Shown piece by piece: positions 50,851 through 60,080 of a stretch of DNA of 64,000 bases. Under the pieces are notes generated by a model. It saw nothing but the letters and a program-made list of their open reading frames with translations, had not been told where the DNA came from and searched no databases. The DNA lies in NCBI RefSeq assembly GCF_000988165.1, contig NW_020169297.1, positions 117,196 through 181,195 of the forward strand. The letters run 5' to 3'. Position 1 is the first letter of the stretch, and each line of letters starts with the position of its first letter. The translations under genes and the position numbers were made by a program. This stretch comes from Vairimorpha ceranae (lineage: Eukaryota; Microsporidia; Nosematidae).

Positions 50851-50897
50851 TCAAAATATTACTTTTATAAAAAAATTATATTTTTTTACCTCTCACA

Positions 50898-51638
50898 ATG
50901 CCACTCAAGAAAATAAATTATTCTAAAGAAGATGCTATAAATTTATATTTAGAAAATTATAGGCATAAAATCTTAAATGAATTGAAAATACAAGAAGTAC
51001 AAAAAAGAATAAAAAATAAGATTAATAACGTAAAAGAAAAAAACAATATAGATTTAATATTTTATAAGAAACATCTTGTAGGATTTAATATAAATAAAAT
51101 GAGTGATTTACTAAGTACTGAATGTACTAATATTATTGAAAAATCTAGTAATAAAAATATTGAAAAAAGTGTTACAAGTAAATGTGATACTAATAAACAT
51201 GTACAGTGTAATTTGGATATTAATAAAAAATCTAAACTTAATAAATATCTTGATTTAGAAGCAGAATGTAGTTCTAATGAATCAGAAAATTCTGATGAGG
51301 ATGCTAAAAGTGATATATCAATTATAGACAATCAAGAAATATATATAGAAGAAAATAAACTATTTTATGAACAGAAAGAAAAAGAAGATAATAAAATTCT
51401 TAAAAAACTAAAGCTTAAATACGGTAAAAAGAAAAAGTTAAATTTAGAAAACATTACTATTTCAATAGATGATTCTGAAGAAAAAGAAGAAAAATTTAGC
51501 GAAATAGATTTAGATGTAGAGGGTGTAAAGTTTATTAAAAAGGATTATGAATTTGTTAAAGAAGAAAATAATGAAGTATATAAAACAGAACTAGAGTTCA
51601 GCAATTTGGATACATTGACTAAAAATAATAGTGAATAA
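50898..51638 (+). CDS. Acidic protein, possibly Mrc1/claspin-like
   Basis: A 246-aa, highly charged protein rich in Lys, Asn, Glu and Asp. After a basic helical N-terminus comes LDLEAECSSNESENSDED (about 118-135), then EENKLFYEQKEKEDNKILKKLK (152-173 region). The order resembles the EAExSxxE...ED and FYxxKxxxDxxxLxKL elements of Mrc1/claspin, the S-phase checkpoint mediator, in a much shortened form. The similarity is suggestive only; a generic disordered nuclear protein is the alternative. Repeat copy 6 supplies a TATA-like site just upstream. The CCC box of the next gene begins 18 bp after its stop. Confidence 0.6.
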   Translation: MPLKKINYSKEDAINLYLENYRHKILNELKIQEVQKRIKNKINNVKEKNNIDLIFYKKHLVGFNINKMSDLLSTECTNIIEKSSNKNIEKSVTSKCDTNKHVQCNLDINKKSKLNKYLDLEAECSSNESENSDEDAKSDISIIDNQEIYIEENKLFYEQKEKEDNKILKKLKLKYGKKKKLNLENITISIDDSEEKEEKFSEIDLDVEGVKFIKKDYEFVKEENNEVYKTELEFSNLDTLTKNNSE

Positions 51639-51655
51639 AATTTTTATATTTTTTA

Positions 51656-51661
51656 CCCCCC
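51656..51661 (+). promoter_or_regulatory. C6 box deciding the SEC62 start
   Basis: Six C residues two bases before the ATG at 51664 and 18-23 bp after the preceding stop codon. A TTTTATATTTTTT stretch lies just upstream. Confidence 0.75.
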
Positions 51662-51663
51662 TA

Positions 51664-52257
51664 ATGGAAAATTTATTTCGTAAGCACGAAAAAAAACTTA
51701 GAAAAGTCAATTCACAAGAAAAAATACTTAAATCGGTTAAAAGAGTAAATGTTTTTAAGGGTGCAGATTTTATAAAAATTCTTGAATCTTTAGAATTCTC
51801 AAAAGATACCATAAAAGAGTTTATAATCTATTTACTGGTAAACAGTATTATTCTTAAAGTACAAGTAAATGATAAAAATAAGAACTGTGATCTTTTACTT
51901 GATTATAGGTATTCAGAAAAAGATTATTATATCTGGAGTGAAGAGAAATCTAGTCATTTTAGTCTTTTAATTGTTTTTGGTATTATTTTTCTTGGGCTTG
52001 CACTTGGAATGTTCCAAATGTGGCCTTCTAATTTAAAATTTTTGGCATCTTATGCTTCATATCTCTGTGGTGCGTTTATAGCTTTCTTATTACTTCTTGG
52101 TGTTATACGTCTTATAATATTTTCTATTACTTATTTTACACATTCACCTGGAATTTGGTTGTTTCCCAATTTATTTGCTGATTGCGGATTTGTAGACAGT
52201 TTTATACCACTTTGGTGCTATCATGGAGAGAACGTTAAAAAGGAAAAATTCGAATAA
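51664..52257 (+). CDS. SEC62: SEC62 translocon subunit
   Basis: A 197-aa ER membrane protein that helps post-translational protein import through Sec61. A basic cytosolic N-domain is followed by a first membrane segment (about 100-117), the GMFQMWPSNLK loop, a second membrane segment (about 128-157), and the hallmark PGIWLFPNLFADCGF (about 162-176) with a short basic tail. The longer frame starts at GTG inside the upstream gene; the ATG at 51664 follows a run of six C (51656-51661). The start is only 25 bp after the previous stop, so its promoter lies within that gene. Confidence 0.93.
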   Translation: MENLFRKHEKKLRKVNSQEKILKSVKRVNVFKGADFIKILESLEFSKDTIKEFIIYLLVNSIILKVQVNDKNKNCDLLLDYRYSEKDYYIWSEEKSSHFSLLIVFGIIFLGLALGMFQMWPSNLKFLASYASYLCGAFIAFLLLLGVIRLIIFSITYFTHSPGIWLFPNLFADCGFVDSFIPLWCYHGENVKKEKFE

Positions 52258-52427
52258 ATTTTAGTTGTAGGAAATAATTTAAGTTATTTTCATATTTATT
52301 AAACTGTAAAGTTTATACTTAAATGTATTAAAAATTTTATTTCCATATTTGTACGTGTTTCATTGCTTTGATTTTATTTATCAATTTTGATACATTGTCT
52401 ATAAATATAATTTTCTAGTCCCCTGCA

Positions 52428-52691
52428 ATGGAAGATTTGACATTACAACAGGCTTTATATCAAAATGATAATTTTATGATAGTCCGTAAAGGATGTCCTT
52501 TCTGCGCAGAGGCCTCAAGGATGTTACACTATAAAAAAATAAAAATAACTGAATATGATAAAGATGAATACACTAAGCTTAAAGAAGAAGCACAAGAGAA
52601 ATACAAACATCGAACATTTCCGTTAATAGTACTTGATAAACAATTTGTAGGAGGATGTAGTGATTTAAAAAAGAAGTCAGATATTGAATGA
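52428..52691 (+). CDS. Glutaredoxin (dithiol, CPFC)
   Basis: An 87-aa thiol-disulphide oxidoreductase that uses glutathione. Active site GCPFCAEA with Cys23 and Cys26, cis-proline segment TFPLIV (Pro65) and the glutathione-binding GGCSDL (75-80). Length is that of a minimal glutaredoxin, without signal or targeting sequence, so it is probably cytosolic. The usual CPYC is CPFC here. CCCC box at 52420-52423, four bases before the ATG. Same strand as SEC62, 170 bp apart. Confidence 0.94.
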   Translation: MEDLTLQQALYQNDNFMIVRKGCPFCAEASRMLHYKKIKITEYDKDEYTKLKEEAQEKYKHRTFPLIVLDKQFVGGCSDLKKKSDIE

Positions 52692-53129
52692 AAATAAAGG
52701 TTTAACATGCTTATAAATAAAATGTACATTATTTTACAGTTTTTATATACTTCAAAAAATATTTTTTTATCTTTTTTTTTATTTCTAAATTAAAATACTG
52801 AAAACTTAATTAATCTTTGGTGATCAGATTTTAAATTAAAAAAGAATAAACATTTATTCGTAATCAAGTATAAGTTAATCTTATTTGGTCTTTACGCATT
52901 TCAAAAGGATAATTTTTAAACAACAATAAACCGTAGAAGGTGGTAAATATTAATTAAAAAAAGGTTCTATTTCCAAAGGAATATTTTTTTATGTCAGACC
53001 AATCTCCTTCAATAATTTTAATATAAAACACACCTTTTTATTTTTAAGTTTGGCAAAATAATTGATCATTCCAAGCTTAAAAAATTATTTTTTATAGTAA
53101 AATATGTCTTTTAACTATTTAATTGTATT
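52692..53129. other. Intergenic, no gene seen
   Basis: AT-rich spacer between glutaredoxin and the ISXO2-like relic. No notable structure. Confidence 0.55.
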
Positions 53130-53690
53130 ATGTCTTTGTATGCGTCATGCTATTATTAAAAGCAGAAATTTTTTTTTCTTCTCTTAAACTGCCTAAAAAC
53201 TATCATTCTCATAAATCTATCAATCGTTTCATTAACATACACCTTCTACCTCATTATCTCGATTGTATTTTTTCCTACCAAATTTAGATTCATCAAGTTC
53301 AAAAGCTTGCCCATTGCGCTTGTGTATAAAGTTTTTAAATATTAATTTATTAGTAATAACTTTTCATTTTTTTTGTAAAAAAAATTATTCTTTAAGATTA
53401 TACGCTGCGCTTAAATATTACTGCTATGGGGCTGAACTGAAAAAATATATCTAAGACTAAAATAACTGTGCTTACAAGAATATTTCTATTATAAAAAATT
53501 GTATATTTTTAAAATAGATTGTCTATATTTGCAGTATTTTTTGCTACAGCGCACCATAGGTTCACTATAAATATGATAATAGCTTTGTATTATATGCATC
53601 CTCGTGCAATAAATGTTTCTTTAGAAAAGAATTTTATTTAATCTGTAGCCGTCTTTTAAAAAATTAGTTGGTAATTTTTCATTTTTTTTA
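53130..53690 (-). pseudogene. Decayed ISXO2-like (IS1595/Merlin type) transposase
   Basis: On the minus strand a Cys-containing segment (CSKKYCKYRQS near 53540, like the zinc-ribbon RCxxCxxxxSxR region) is followed, after stops and shifts, by QAFELDESKFGRKKYNRDNEVEG at 53250-53330. This is the first catalytic Asp block (ELDESKFGRRKYNRG) of ISXO2-like DDE transposases, which are widespread in microsporidia. The rest is too worn to read. No inverted repeats assigned. Confidence 0.7.
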
Positions 53691-53949
53691 TGTTTGGAAA
53701 TTAAAAAATAAGGGTCGAAAAATATTTTTTTTGGGTATATCAAAAACTTTTAATCAGAAAAAAATTCCTTTTATATTTTAATTTTAAAATTGTTACACAC
53801 CATTCAACTTTTTTAAGTGCTAAAAAACTATCAAGCCATTTTCAAAAATTAAATTGTATTTTTTGAATTGATAATTAAATGTTTATGTAAGATTTAATTT
53901 TTAAATCATTAGAAAATACAATAAAATGACATTTAATTAAAAAATTTAA
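53691..53949. other. Intergenic, no gene seen
   Basis: AT-rich sequence downstream of eIF5A with T and A runs only. Confidence 0.5.
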
Positions 53950-54423
53950 TTATAAATTTCTTGCTGGCTTTATTGAATCTACTTTATAATATCCAGGAAG
54001 TGCTCTAAACACAAAATCAAATTCTTCACAATCAGGATAAGCATCCAACGTATCTTGGATCTTTTCCTTATCCTGTTCAGACATTTCAGTGTCTACATAA
54101 AATTCAATAAAATTATTGTTTTCATCTTTTATCGTAATAATACTGCCATCTACAAAATCGATTAATTTAGTAGTGACTTTAACCATTTTAACTACAACAG
54201 CTGTATCATCTGTGGTTAATGTTACAAACCTTGTTGCATTATTGGGTATATCTTTAGATTCAACGATTGTCTTAGCAGATCCATGTTTTCCAGTTTTAAC
54301 AGAATCAATTTTATCTATTTTCGAGTATTTAGAGGAACCGTTTTCGTCTATTTTAATATATTGTCCTGACTTAAGAAGTTTTCTTGGAACTTCTTCATGG
54401 TTGAATTGAACAAATTTAGCCAT
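53950..54423 (-). CDS. Translation factor eIF5A
   Basis: A 157-aa factor that relieves ribosome stalling and helps termination; length matches yeast eIF5A. The hypusine loop KTGKHGSAK is intact, with the modified lysine at Lys46, followed by an SH3-like then an OB-like C-terminal domain (VDGSIITI, ALPGYYKVDSI). The open frame extends far upstream only to a TTG; MAKFVQFN at 54423 has a CCCC box three bases before it (54427-54430). Divergent from the small gene at 54488, with 64 bp between the two ATGs. The intact hypusine loop implies that deoxyhypusine synthase is encoded elsewhere. Confidence 0.96.
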   Translation of the reverse strand: MAKFVQFNHEEVPRKLLKSGQYIKIDENGSSKYSKIDKIDSVKTGKHGSAKTIVESKDIPNNATRFVTLTTDDTAVVVKMVKVTTKLIDFVDGSIITIKDENNNFIEFYVDTEMSEQDKEKIQDTLDAYPDCEEFDFVFRALPGYYKVDSIKPARNL

Positions 54424-54487
54424 ATAGGGGTAAAAATTTATTGCATAAATAGTTTTTTTGTAAACAAAAAACAACAAATCCCTTGTA
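54424..54487. promoter_or_regulatory. Divergent promoter of eIF5A and small acidic gene
   Basis: The 64 bp between two opposite ATGs contain GGGG at 54427-54430 (CCCC for eIF5A) and CCC at 54480-54482 (for the + gene), with an A/T-rich centre. This is the shortest bidirectional promoter in the window. Confidence 0.75.
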
Positions 54488-54715
54488 ATGTTTGATAAAC
54501 TTCCAGAAGAATATAAGAAAATAATAACAGACAAAATTAATTCTTATGATTTACAAAATGAAGCTGATGATGATGAAATATTAAATCAGTTAATAAATAC
54601 GGATGAATATAAAAAATTTATGGAATTGGAAGATTTTGAGAGTGACGATAATAAATATGAAAAAAAAAGTATTGTAGTTGACAGTTTGATAAAGTGTAGA
54701 AAATACAACAAATGA
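54488..54715 (+). CDS. Small acidic protein, unknown
   Basis: A 75-aa acidic protein with helical heptad-like patterns and an Asp/Glu-rich centre (ADDDEILNQL, LEDFESDD). No family recognised; the EILNQL...EYKKFMELEDF pattern loosely recalls the N-terminal helix of phosducin-like or TXNDC9 proteins but is too short to decide. The CCC box at 54480-54482, five bases before the ATG, and the shared divergent promoter with eIF5A support it as a real gene. Confidence 0.6.
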   Translation: MFDKLPEEYKKIITDKINSYDLQNEADDDEILNQLINTDEYKKFMELEDFESDDNKYEKKSIVVDSLIKCRKYNK

Positions 54716-55423
54716 TTTATTAATGTGATACATTTTTAATTGTATGATTACAGCTATTAAAATATGAATATTTTAAATCTATTTTATTTTATAAAAAACT
54801 TTGTAGAAAAGTTGCATTTTAGTCAGTAAGTTTTAAGACACAAGTAATATTTTTATAAAATGTTGTGTTATGGATAATCATAACATTTGATTCTTAAATT
54901 TATTGGTGTAATCTAAAACAGTTACATTTATAAAAACCAATAAATTTATTTGTATCTTTGTAATGATTGGTGTATCAAAGAAAGATTTGATTTAATCAAA
55001 AATAAAAATAGCGTCACAAAAATATAAAAATGCAATCAATAAACAAGTTTAATAAAAATATCTTTAAATTTAGTAGTTTAATTGAGTACTACCCAAAGAA
55101 CAACAATCTGCCACCTATTTCTGGCATATTGAAATATAACTAATATCTTTATAAAGTATTGAACTACAACTAACTTTTTTTATAAAGTAGCAAAATGCAA
55201 TTAATATTTTTTAAGTTATTTTAATTTAATCAATATTTTTAAAAGAGACTTAAAATGCAAGATATATTTCTTTAACGCATTAAAATAAAGATTATTTTTT
55301 TTATAAAGGTTATAAATACAAGTGATATTTTCAAAAAGTTTAAAGAAAGCAATCTTCTTTTACAATCTGAATGTAAAAACTATATTGCACACAATTTATA
55401 AAACAATATCATAACAAACTTAT
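54716..55423. other. Intergenic, weak internal repetition
   Basis: Contains loosely repeated phrases of the type ATAAAGTA...AAATGCAA...TAATAT between about 55130 and 55260, which may be a decayed minisatellite. No gene. Confidence 0.45.
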
Positions 55424-56503
55424 TTAATTATTTACTGCTTTGTCATATGATAATGGTATTATCGGTGGATATTTCATTTCTCTCTTAATCTGTTCATTAA
55501 TTCTTTTTACTTGTTCAAATTGTAATTTAATTTCTTCTATTCCTTTTTGCTTACTCGTATAGTATATTTCTCCTTCTATTCTACCACTTACTAATCCAGA
55601 GTTAATACTTTTTCTTAAAATAAATTCTAAATCTTCTCTTTCCATTTTCAACCTAACACTCATGTCATCAAAAGATATTCTAGAATACACTAGACTCATA
55701 CATCGTATTTTTTCTTGTATTACAATTTGAGATAATCTCAAAATGATAAAAAATGTTTTATCTCGAATTAACTCAATTTTAAAATCTTCAAGAAATTTAT
55801 AAAATGCTTGTAAATTAGCACTTTTTACAATCTTAACAAGATCAAAATATATCTTAATTTTTTTATCAAAAGTAATATTAATATTATAATTAGACTGTAG
55901 TAAACTGGCTAATATTAAATATTTTTTGTTTTGAATGCATTTCTTTTTTGTAAAAGTATTGATTGAAGAATCAAATAATTGATAAGCATACTCATAATTA
56001 CCTTCTACTAATTCTATTATTCCATTATAAAAGTTAAATTTTGACATTTCTGACTGAACAATATTATTATTAATTCTTTTATAAATGTTATTACTAATAA
56101 GATAATCTAATAAACAATTTGTTATTACTGAAACAGATTCTTCATTTCCTAACTCCTTATTAGGTACCATAAGATTAAAAAAAATATCATTACTCATTTT
56201 TAACTCTTTTCTTGATAAATAATATAACCTTAATATTTTAGATATACAAATATCATAGGCTCTTATTTTACCTAGTAATAATCCTTTAATATCATTTTCA
56301 ATACAAGAAATAACTTCTAAATACTTTTTATTTTTAAAAAAAAGCATTAATTCTAGTGTCTTTAGTAAAATATCCATTTCATTATTAGATACTAAAGATT
56401 GTAAAACTGTAATGTCTAACATTTTATTTATCTCCAAGTACTTTCTAGAGAATAAATTGTAATCTTGTGTTTTAATAATTGTTTGTAATAATTCTGTTTT
56501 CAT
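55424..56503 (-). CDS. RPN3: 26S proteasome regulatory subunit RPN3
   Basis: A 359-aa PCI-domain subunit of the proteasome lid. The diagnostic part is the C-terminal half: FYNGIIELVEGNYEYAYQLF, then RLSQIVIQEKIRCMSLVYSRISFDDMSVRLKM..EDLEFILRKSINSGLVSGRI, matching the Rpn3/PSMD3 PCI winged helix. The N-terminal solenoid is shortened (yeast Rpn3 is about 520 aa). The CCC box at 56506-56508 lies two bases before the ATG. The divergent SRPRB-like gene begins 109 bp away, so the two share a short promoter region, which also holds a CAAA tract. Confidence 0.9.
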   Translation of the reverse strand: MKTELLQTIIKTQDYNLFSRKYLEINKMLDITVLQSLVSNNEMDILLKTLELMLFFKNKKYLEVISCIENDIKGLLLGKIRAYDICISKILRLYYLSRKELKMSNDIFFNLMVPNKELGNEESVSVITNCLLDYLISNNIYKRINNNIVQSEMSKFNFYNGIIELVEGNYEYAYQLFDSSINTFTKKKCIQNKKYLILASLLQSNYNINITFDKKIKIYFDLVKIVKSANLQAFYKFLEDFKIELIRDKTFFIILRLSQIVIQEKIRCMSLVYSRISFDDMSVRLKMEREDLEFILRKSINSGLVSGRIEGEIYYTSKQKGIEEIKLQFEQVKRINEQIKREMKYPPIIPLSYDKAVNN

Positions 56504-56611
56504 AAGGGCTATTTTAAAAATTATGCTGTATTTATAATTTTATAATACAAACAAACAAATTCAAGCATTTTGTTTGTAGTAATTTTTATTAAATAAAGTT
56601 TAACCCTTTAA

Positions 56612-57037
56612 ATGATACTAGAAATCTTTTTCACTTTATTATTGCTAATACTATCTTTTTGCATGACTTACCTATTTAAAAAGAAAATAAAATACAAAAA
56701 AATTATATTTACGGGGCACAGACAAGTTGGAAAAACAATTTCAATTAATTATTTATTAAATCAAAATTTTAAGACTTTACCTACTATTGAACCTTATGAA
56801 GTTGCTATAGATAAATATTTAGTAAGAGAACAAGTGTACAAAGAAGATGAAGATATACCAAAAGATTGCATCTGTATATTTTTTCTAAAAGATAATAAAG
56901 ATTTGAAACACTTAAATAAAAGATTTTATGGATATTCAAATATTAAATATGTAATGTACAAGAAGTCTAAAGAAAAGCTACCTACTATAAACTATTTAGA
57001 TGAAAATCCTAAAAAGATATTATCTTTATTGCAATAA
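56612..57037 (+). CDS. SRP receptor beta-like small GTPase, truncated
   Basis: A 141-aa protein with an N-terminal membrane anchor (residues 1-22), a basic stretch and a P-loop GHRQVGKT (35-42) followed by TLPTIEP, the layout of SRP receptor subunit beta, which docks ribosomes at the ER membrane. The rest is short: I cannot see a convincing DxxG, NKxD or SA motif, so nucleotide binding beyond the P-loop is doubtful. Usual SRPRB is about 240-270 aa. CCC box at 56604-56606. An Arf/Rab-like membrane GTPase remnant is an alternative. Confidence 0.65.
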   Translation: MILEIFFTLLLLILSFCMTYLFKKKIKYKKIIFTGHRQVGKTISINYLLNQNFKTLPTIEPYEVAIDKYLVREQVYKEDEDIPKDCICIFFLKDNKDLKHLNKRFYGYSNIKYVMYKKSKEKLPTINYLDENPKKILSLLQ

Positions 57038-58043
57038 AAACAATTTAAATTAAAAGATCTTATAAAATTGTACTGGTTATACAATGATAATAATATAATT
57101 CTGCATTTTTAAATTTTATAGCTTATCAAATATACTTAACTTAATTATTAATAATATCGTTGTAAATGTTTTAGACACTTACTGTGATCTAATAATAATA
57201 TTTTATTTTTTGATTAATTCTTTTTGAAAAAATGTCAGTTAGTCAGATTTTTGATAGTATTTTCTTTAGTTACAAAGTTTTCAGATTACCTGTAACATCA
57301 CAGCATAGTTGATATGATCTTAATTTTAAAATGTTGCTTAAAACTTTTTGGTTATTAAAAACCTAAAATATAAACAATATCTTAACCTTTATAAGTTCGC
57401 AATAATTTTGTTACCTTTTAAAATATTTTATTGTTCCGCATGCATAATCATATTATAACTGTTAAACAGTATAAAATTAGATATACATCTGATAAACAGT
57501 AAAAATATACTAAAAGAAATTATGTAAACTATTTAATTAAAATTATCAATATTATTTTTATTAGTTTTGTTTTCTTCCTGCATGGATAAGAAATTTATTA
57601 AAAATTTATAAAATGAAATATTTTTGTTCTTCGACAAAAATGTTATTTTTTTAAATCTGAATATGAATTAAAAATTTATTTATGTATGTTATATAATAAA
57701 AAACTAATTAGAGCACTACCATTAAAAATATAATTTTTTTTAAAATTTGTTAATTAAGCGTAAATTAATACCTCATTGTAAAAAATTGTATTTTTACTTT
57801 AAATACAAAATTTTAGATATTTATAACATTATTATATAAGCTTATTAAATATGTAGCATTTAAATATTTTTTTATTTAAACTATTGTGACTAATTATATT
57901 ATAAAAATAATAATTATTTTAAATTAATATTTTTACTTTTTTCTTCACTTTTTGTTAAATGTATAAATTTTTAATAAAACCATTTTAATTATTATTTTTA
58001 ATTAACTTTTAATTTATATAAAAAAAAACATACACCCCCAAAT
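57038..58043. other. Intergenic, no gene seen
   Basis: One kilobase of extremely AT-rich DNA; CCCCC at 58035-58039 belongs to the next gene. Confidence 0.55.
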
Positions 58044-58370
58044 ATGCTTCAATTTGTTATTATAAGTCTGTTTAAATACTATACTTTGTGCAGCATATCA
58101 AATCATAGCATTGAAATTGCCACTGTTGATGCTTTACGCCCTTTAGCTACTGTTGAAACAAATATTAAAAACACAACCGCTTATAACGAAAAAAAGAAAA
58201 TTATTAAAATGTGGGTATCTTCTGTCATTAAGAACGAAAAAAAACTAAACGAACAATACAAAACTCGAAAAAATAGAGAACTGTCGAAAAAGTTTTATTT
58301 AGACAGCTGTGAAGAATTGGGAATTACTGAAGAAGACTCTAAAATGATAAGTTTTTTTCTTTCGCAATAA
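58044..58370 (+). CDS. Small secreted protein, unknown
   Basis: A 108-aa product with a possible signal peptide (about residues 1-19). The mature part is basic and Lys-rich in the middle (KKKIIKMWVSSVIKNEKK) with an acidic C-terminal end. No family recognised. A run of five C (58035-58039) lies four bases before the ATG, in line with the initiator box seen at conserved genes, so I accept it as real. Confidence 0.6.
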   Translation: MLQFVIISLFKYYTLCSISNHSIEIATVDALRPLATVETNIKNTTAYNEKKKIIKMWVSSVIKNEKKLNEQYKTRKNRELSKKFYLDSCEELGITEEDSKMISFFLSQ

Positions 58371-59162
58371 AATAAAATTTTGACGATAATTTTTTTCTAT
58401 TAACATTTTATTCTATCAAAATTTATAGTGTAGAGACAGAAAAAAAACAGTAAAATTTTTATATAACAAAATTTTAAGTAAATGTAAAAAAGATACACAT
58501 TATAAGTACATTATTCTTTTTTATCGTTTTAATTAATTCATATACAGATTAATTTTATATGGTTGTCGTAGGCTCATGTCTAGAGTAAAACATAGGTGAT
58601 GGGTTCATCTCAAGTTTTACCGTTGTTGCTTCTTTGCAATTCAGTCGTGAAATTGGCCACCTATCAGTAGTGAAACGCCTGCTTCATTCCACGTATAAAT
58701 GGCGTAATTTCGTAAAAACATGAATCTAGACTAATCCACTTTGGTAAATTCGTCAAATCCGACATTGATCTAATTATTGTTGAAATGTTATTTCAAAAAA
58801 ACCCAAATGTTATTTGTATTTTGCAGAAAAAATAGAATGTAGTTATAAAGGTGAAAATTTTTTAATACTATACTTATAACTTAAGATTTAATTAGCTTTA
58901 AGCACTAATATTTTAGGCTGAAATTTTTAAGTAAATAAGAAATAAATTAAGTATAATTATAGTTGTAATAAATAACATTTAAGTCAAGACAAATAATAAT
59001 TATTGTAAGAATATTAAAAATACAATCAAAAATGGAAAAAAAAATTTTAAATTTAAAAATTATATTAAACTTGTAAAATATTACAAAATAAATCTACGAA
59101 AAACAATACTGCCCGTACAATTTGCTCGGGTAAAATTTAATTGATACAAAACATACTATTTC
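58371..59162. other. Intergenic with a GC-elevated structured segment
   Basis: Most is AT-rich, but about 58557-58760 is clearly less so and has nested complementary arms: GTAAAAC (58585-58591) with GTTTTAC (58614-58620) around GATG-GGTT-CATC (58598-58609), and GAAATTGGCCA (58649-58659) with TGGC-gt-AATTTC (58700-58711). No protein frame. It may be a non-coding RNA gene or an element end (see finding). Confidence 0.5.
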
Positions 59163-60080
59163 TTAGCTGATTTCAAGTAAATCATAAAACATACCATAAA
59201 ATAGTAACTTAGAATGATTTCCTTTGACTATCTTTATATGTGTAAGACCTATAATCTTTACTGCTTCGTAGTTTTCGTCATTTTTAGCCATTCTAAAAAA
59301 AGATGTAATTAGATCTTCAGGATCATATTTATCTTCCCAAAGCTTATTAAATCTTTCAATTGCTTTATCCACTTTCTTTATAGTTAACAAATCAAGCACT
59401 TCTTTTATCAATTTGGGAGATGGTATACCAATCAATTTTACAATATAGTTCTCATCAATCAAATTCGGAATATGTAAACATGCCTGCAGTATGTTTAATG
59501 ATTGTCTTATGTCCCCATCACAGATATATATAATAAAACTTAAAGCTTCGTCTGTTATATTCATATGCTCAGCTTGTACAATTTTTTGAAGACAGGATTC
59601 AATAACTTTAGATTCAATTTTGTCAAATCTTAAAACTGCACATCTACTTTGAATTGGCTCAAAAATTTTTGAAAAATCGTTACAAATCAATATAAATTTA
59701 CATTCAGAGCTGTAAATTTCCATAATTCGGCGCATCGCTTGCTGCGCAGCCGTTGTCATGCTATCACATTCATCCAAAATAATAATCTTAAATGGTACAT
59801 TGAGTATCTTCTTCATGGCAAAATCTTTGATTAAAGTTCTAACAGTATCAATTCCTCTATCATCTGAGGCGTTCAATTCTAAAATACCTTCTTTTGATCC
59901 AAGAAGTTGAAAAGCAAATATTTTTGCTGAAGAAGTTTTTCCTGTTCCAGGAGGACCAGTAAATAGTAAATGGGGCATAGAATGATCTTTAAGAATACAT
60001 TTCAGTGTTTCTAATGTATCAACATTTCCAATTACGGATTCCAAATCTTTCGGTCTGTATTTATTTACTAATAGATCCAT
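59163..60080 (-). CDS. RFC4: Replication factor C small subunit (yeast RFC4/human RFC2 type)
   Basis: A 305-aa clamp-loader ATPase that helps load PCNA. Motifs: VNKYRPKDLESVIGN (start), Walker A GPPGTGKTS (42-50), LELNASDDRGID (68-78), Walker B DECD (103-106, DEAD in many relatives), and the arginine-finger SRC at 145-147. MTTAAQQAMRRIMEIYS and the ACN-like ICNDFSKIFEP wording point to yeast RFC4/human RFC2 rather than other small subunits. The CCC box at 60086-60088 lies five bases before the ATG. Size is typical of the family. Confidence 0.92.
   Translation of the reverse strand: MDLLVNKYRPKDLESVIGNVDTLETLKCILKDHSMPHLLFTGPPGTGKTSSAKIFAFQLLGSKEGILELNASDDRGIDTVRTLIKDFAMKKILNVPFKIIILDECDSMTTAAQQAMRRIMEIYSSECKFILICNDFSKIFEPIQSRCAVLRFDKIESKVIESCLQKIVQAEHMNITDEALSFIIYICDGDIRQSLNILQACLHIPNLIDENYIVKLIGIPSPKLIKEVLDLLTIKKVDKAIERFNKLWEDKYDPEDLITSFFRMAKNDENYEAVKIIGLTHIKIVKGNHSKLLFYGMFYDLLEIS

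Noticed and set aside
53263..53454. 63-codon plus-strand frame
   Set aside because: It is antisense to the readable ISXO2-like transposase block on the minus strand and starts at TTG.
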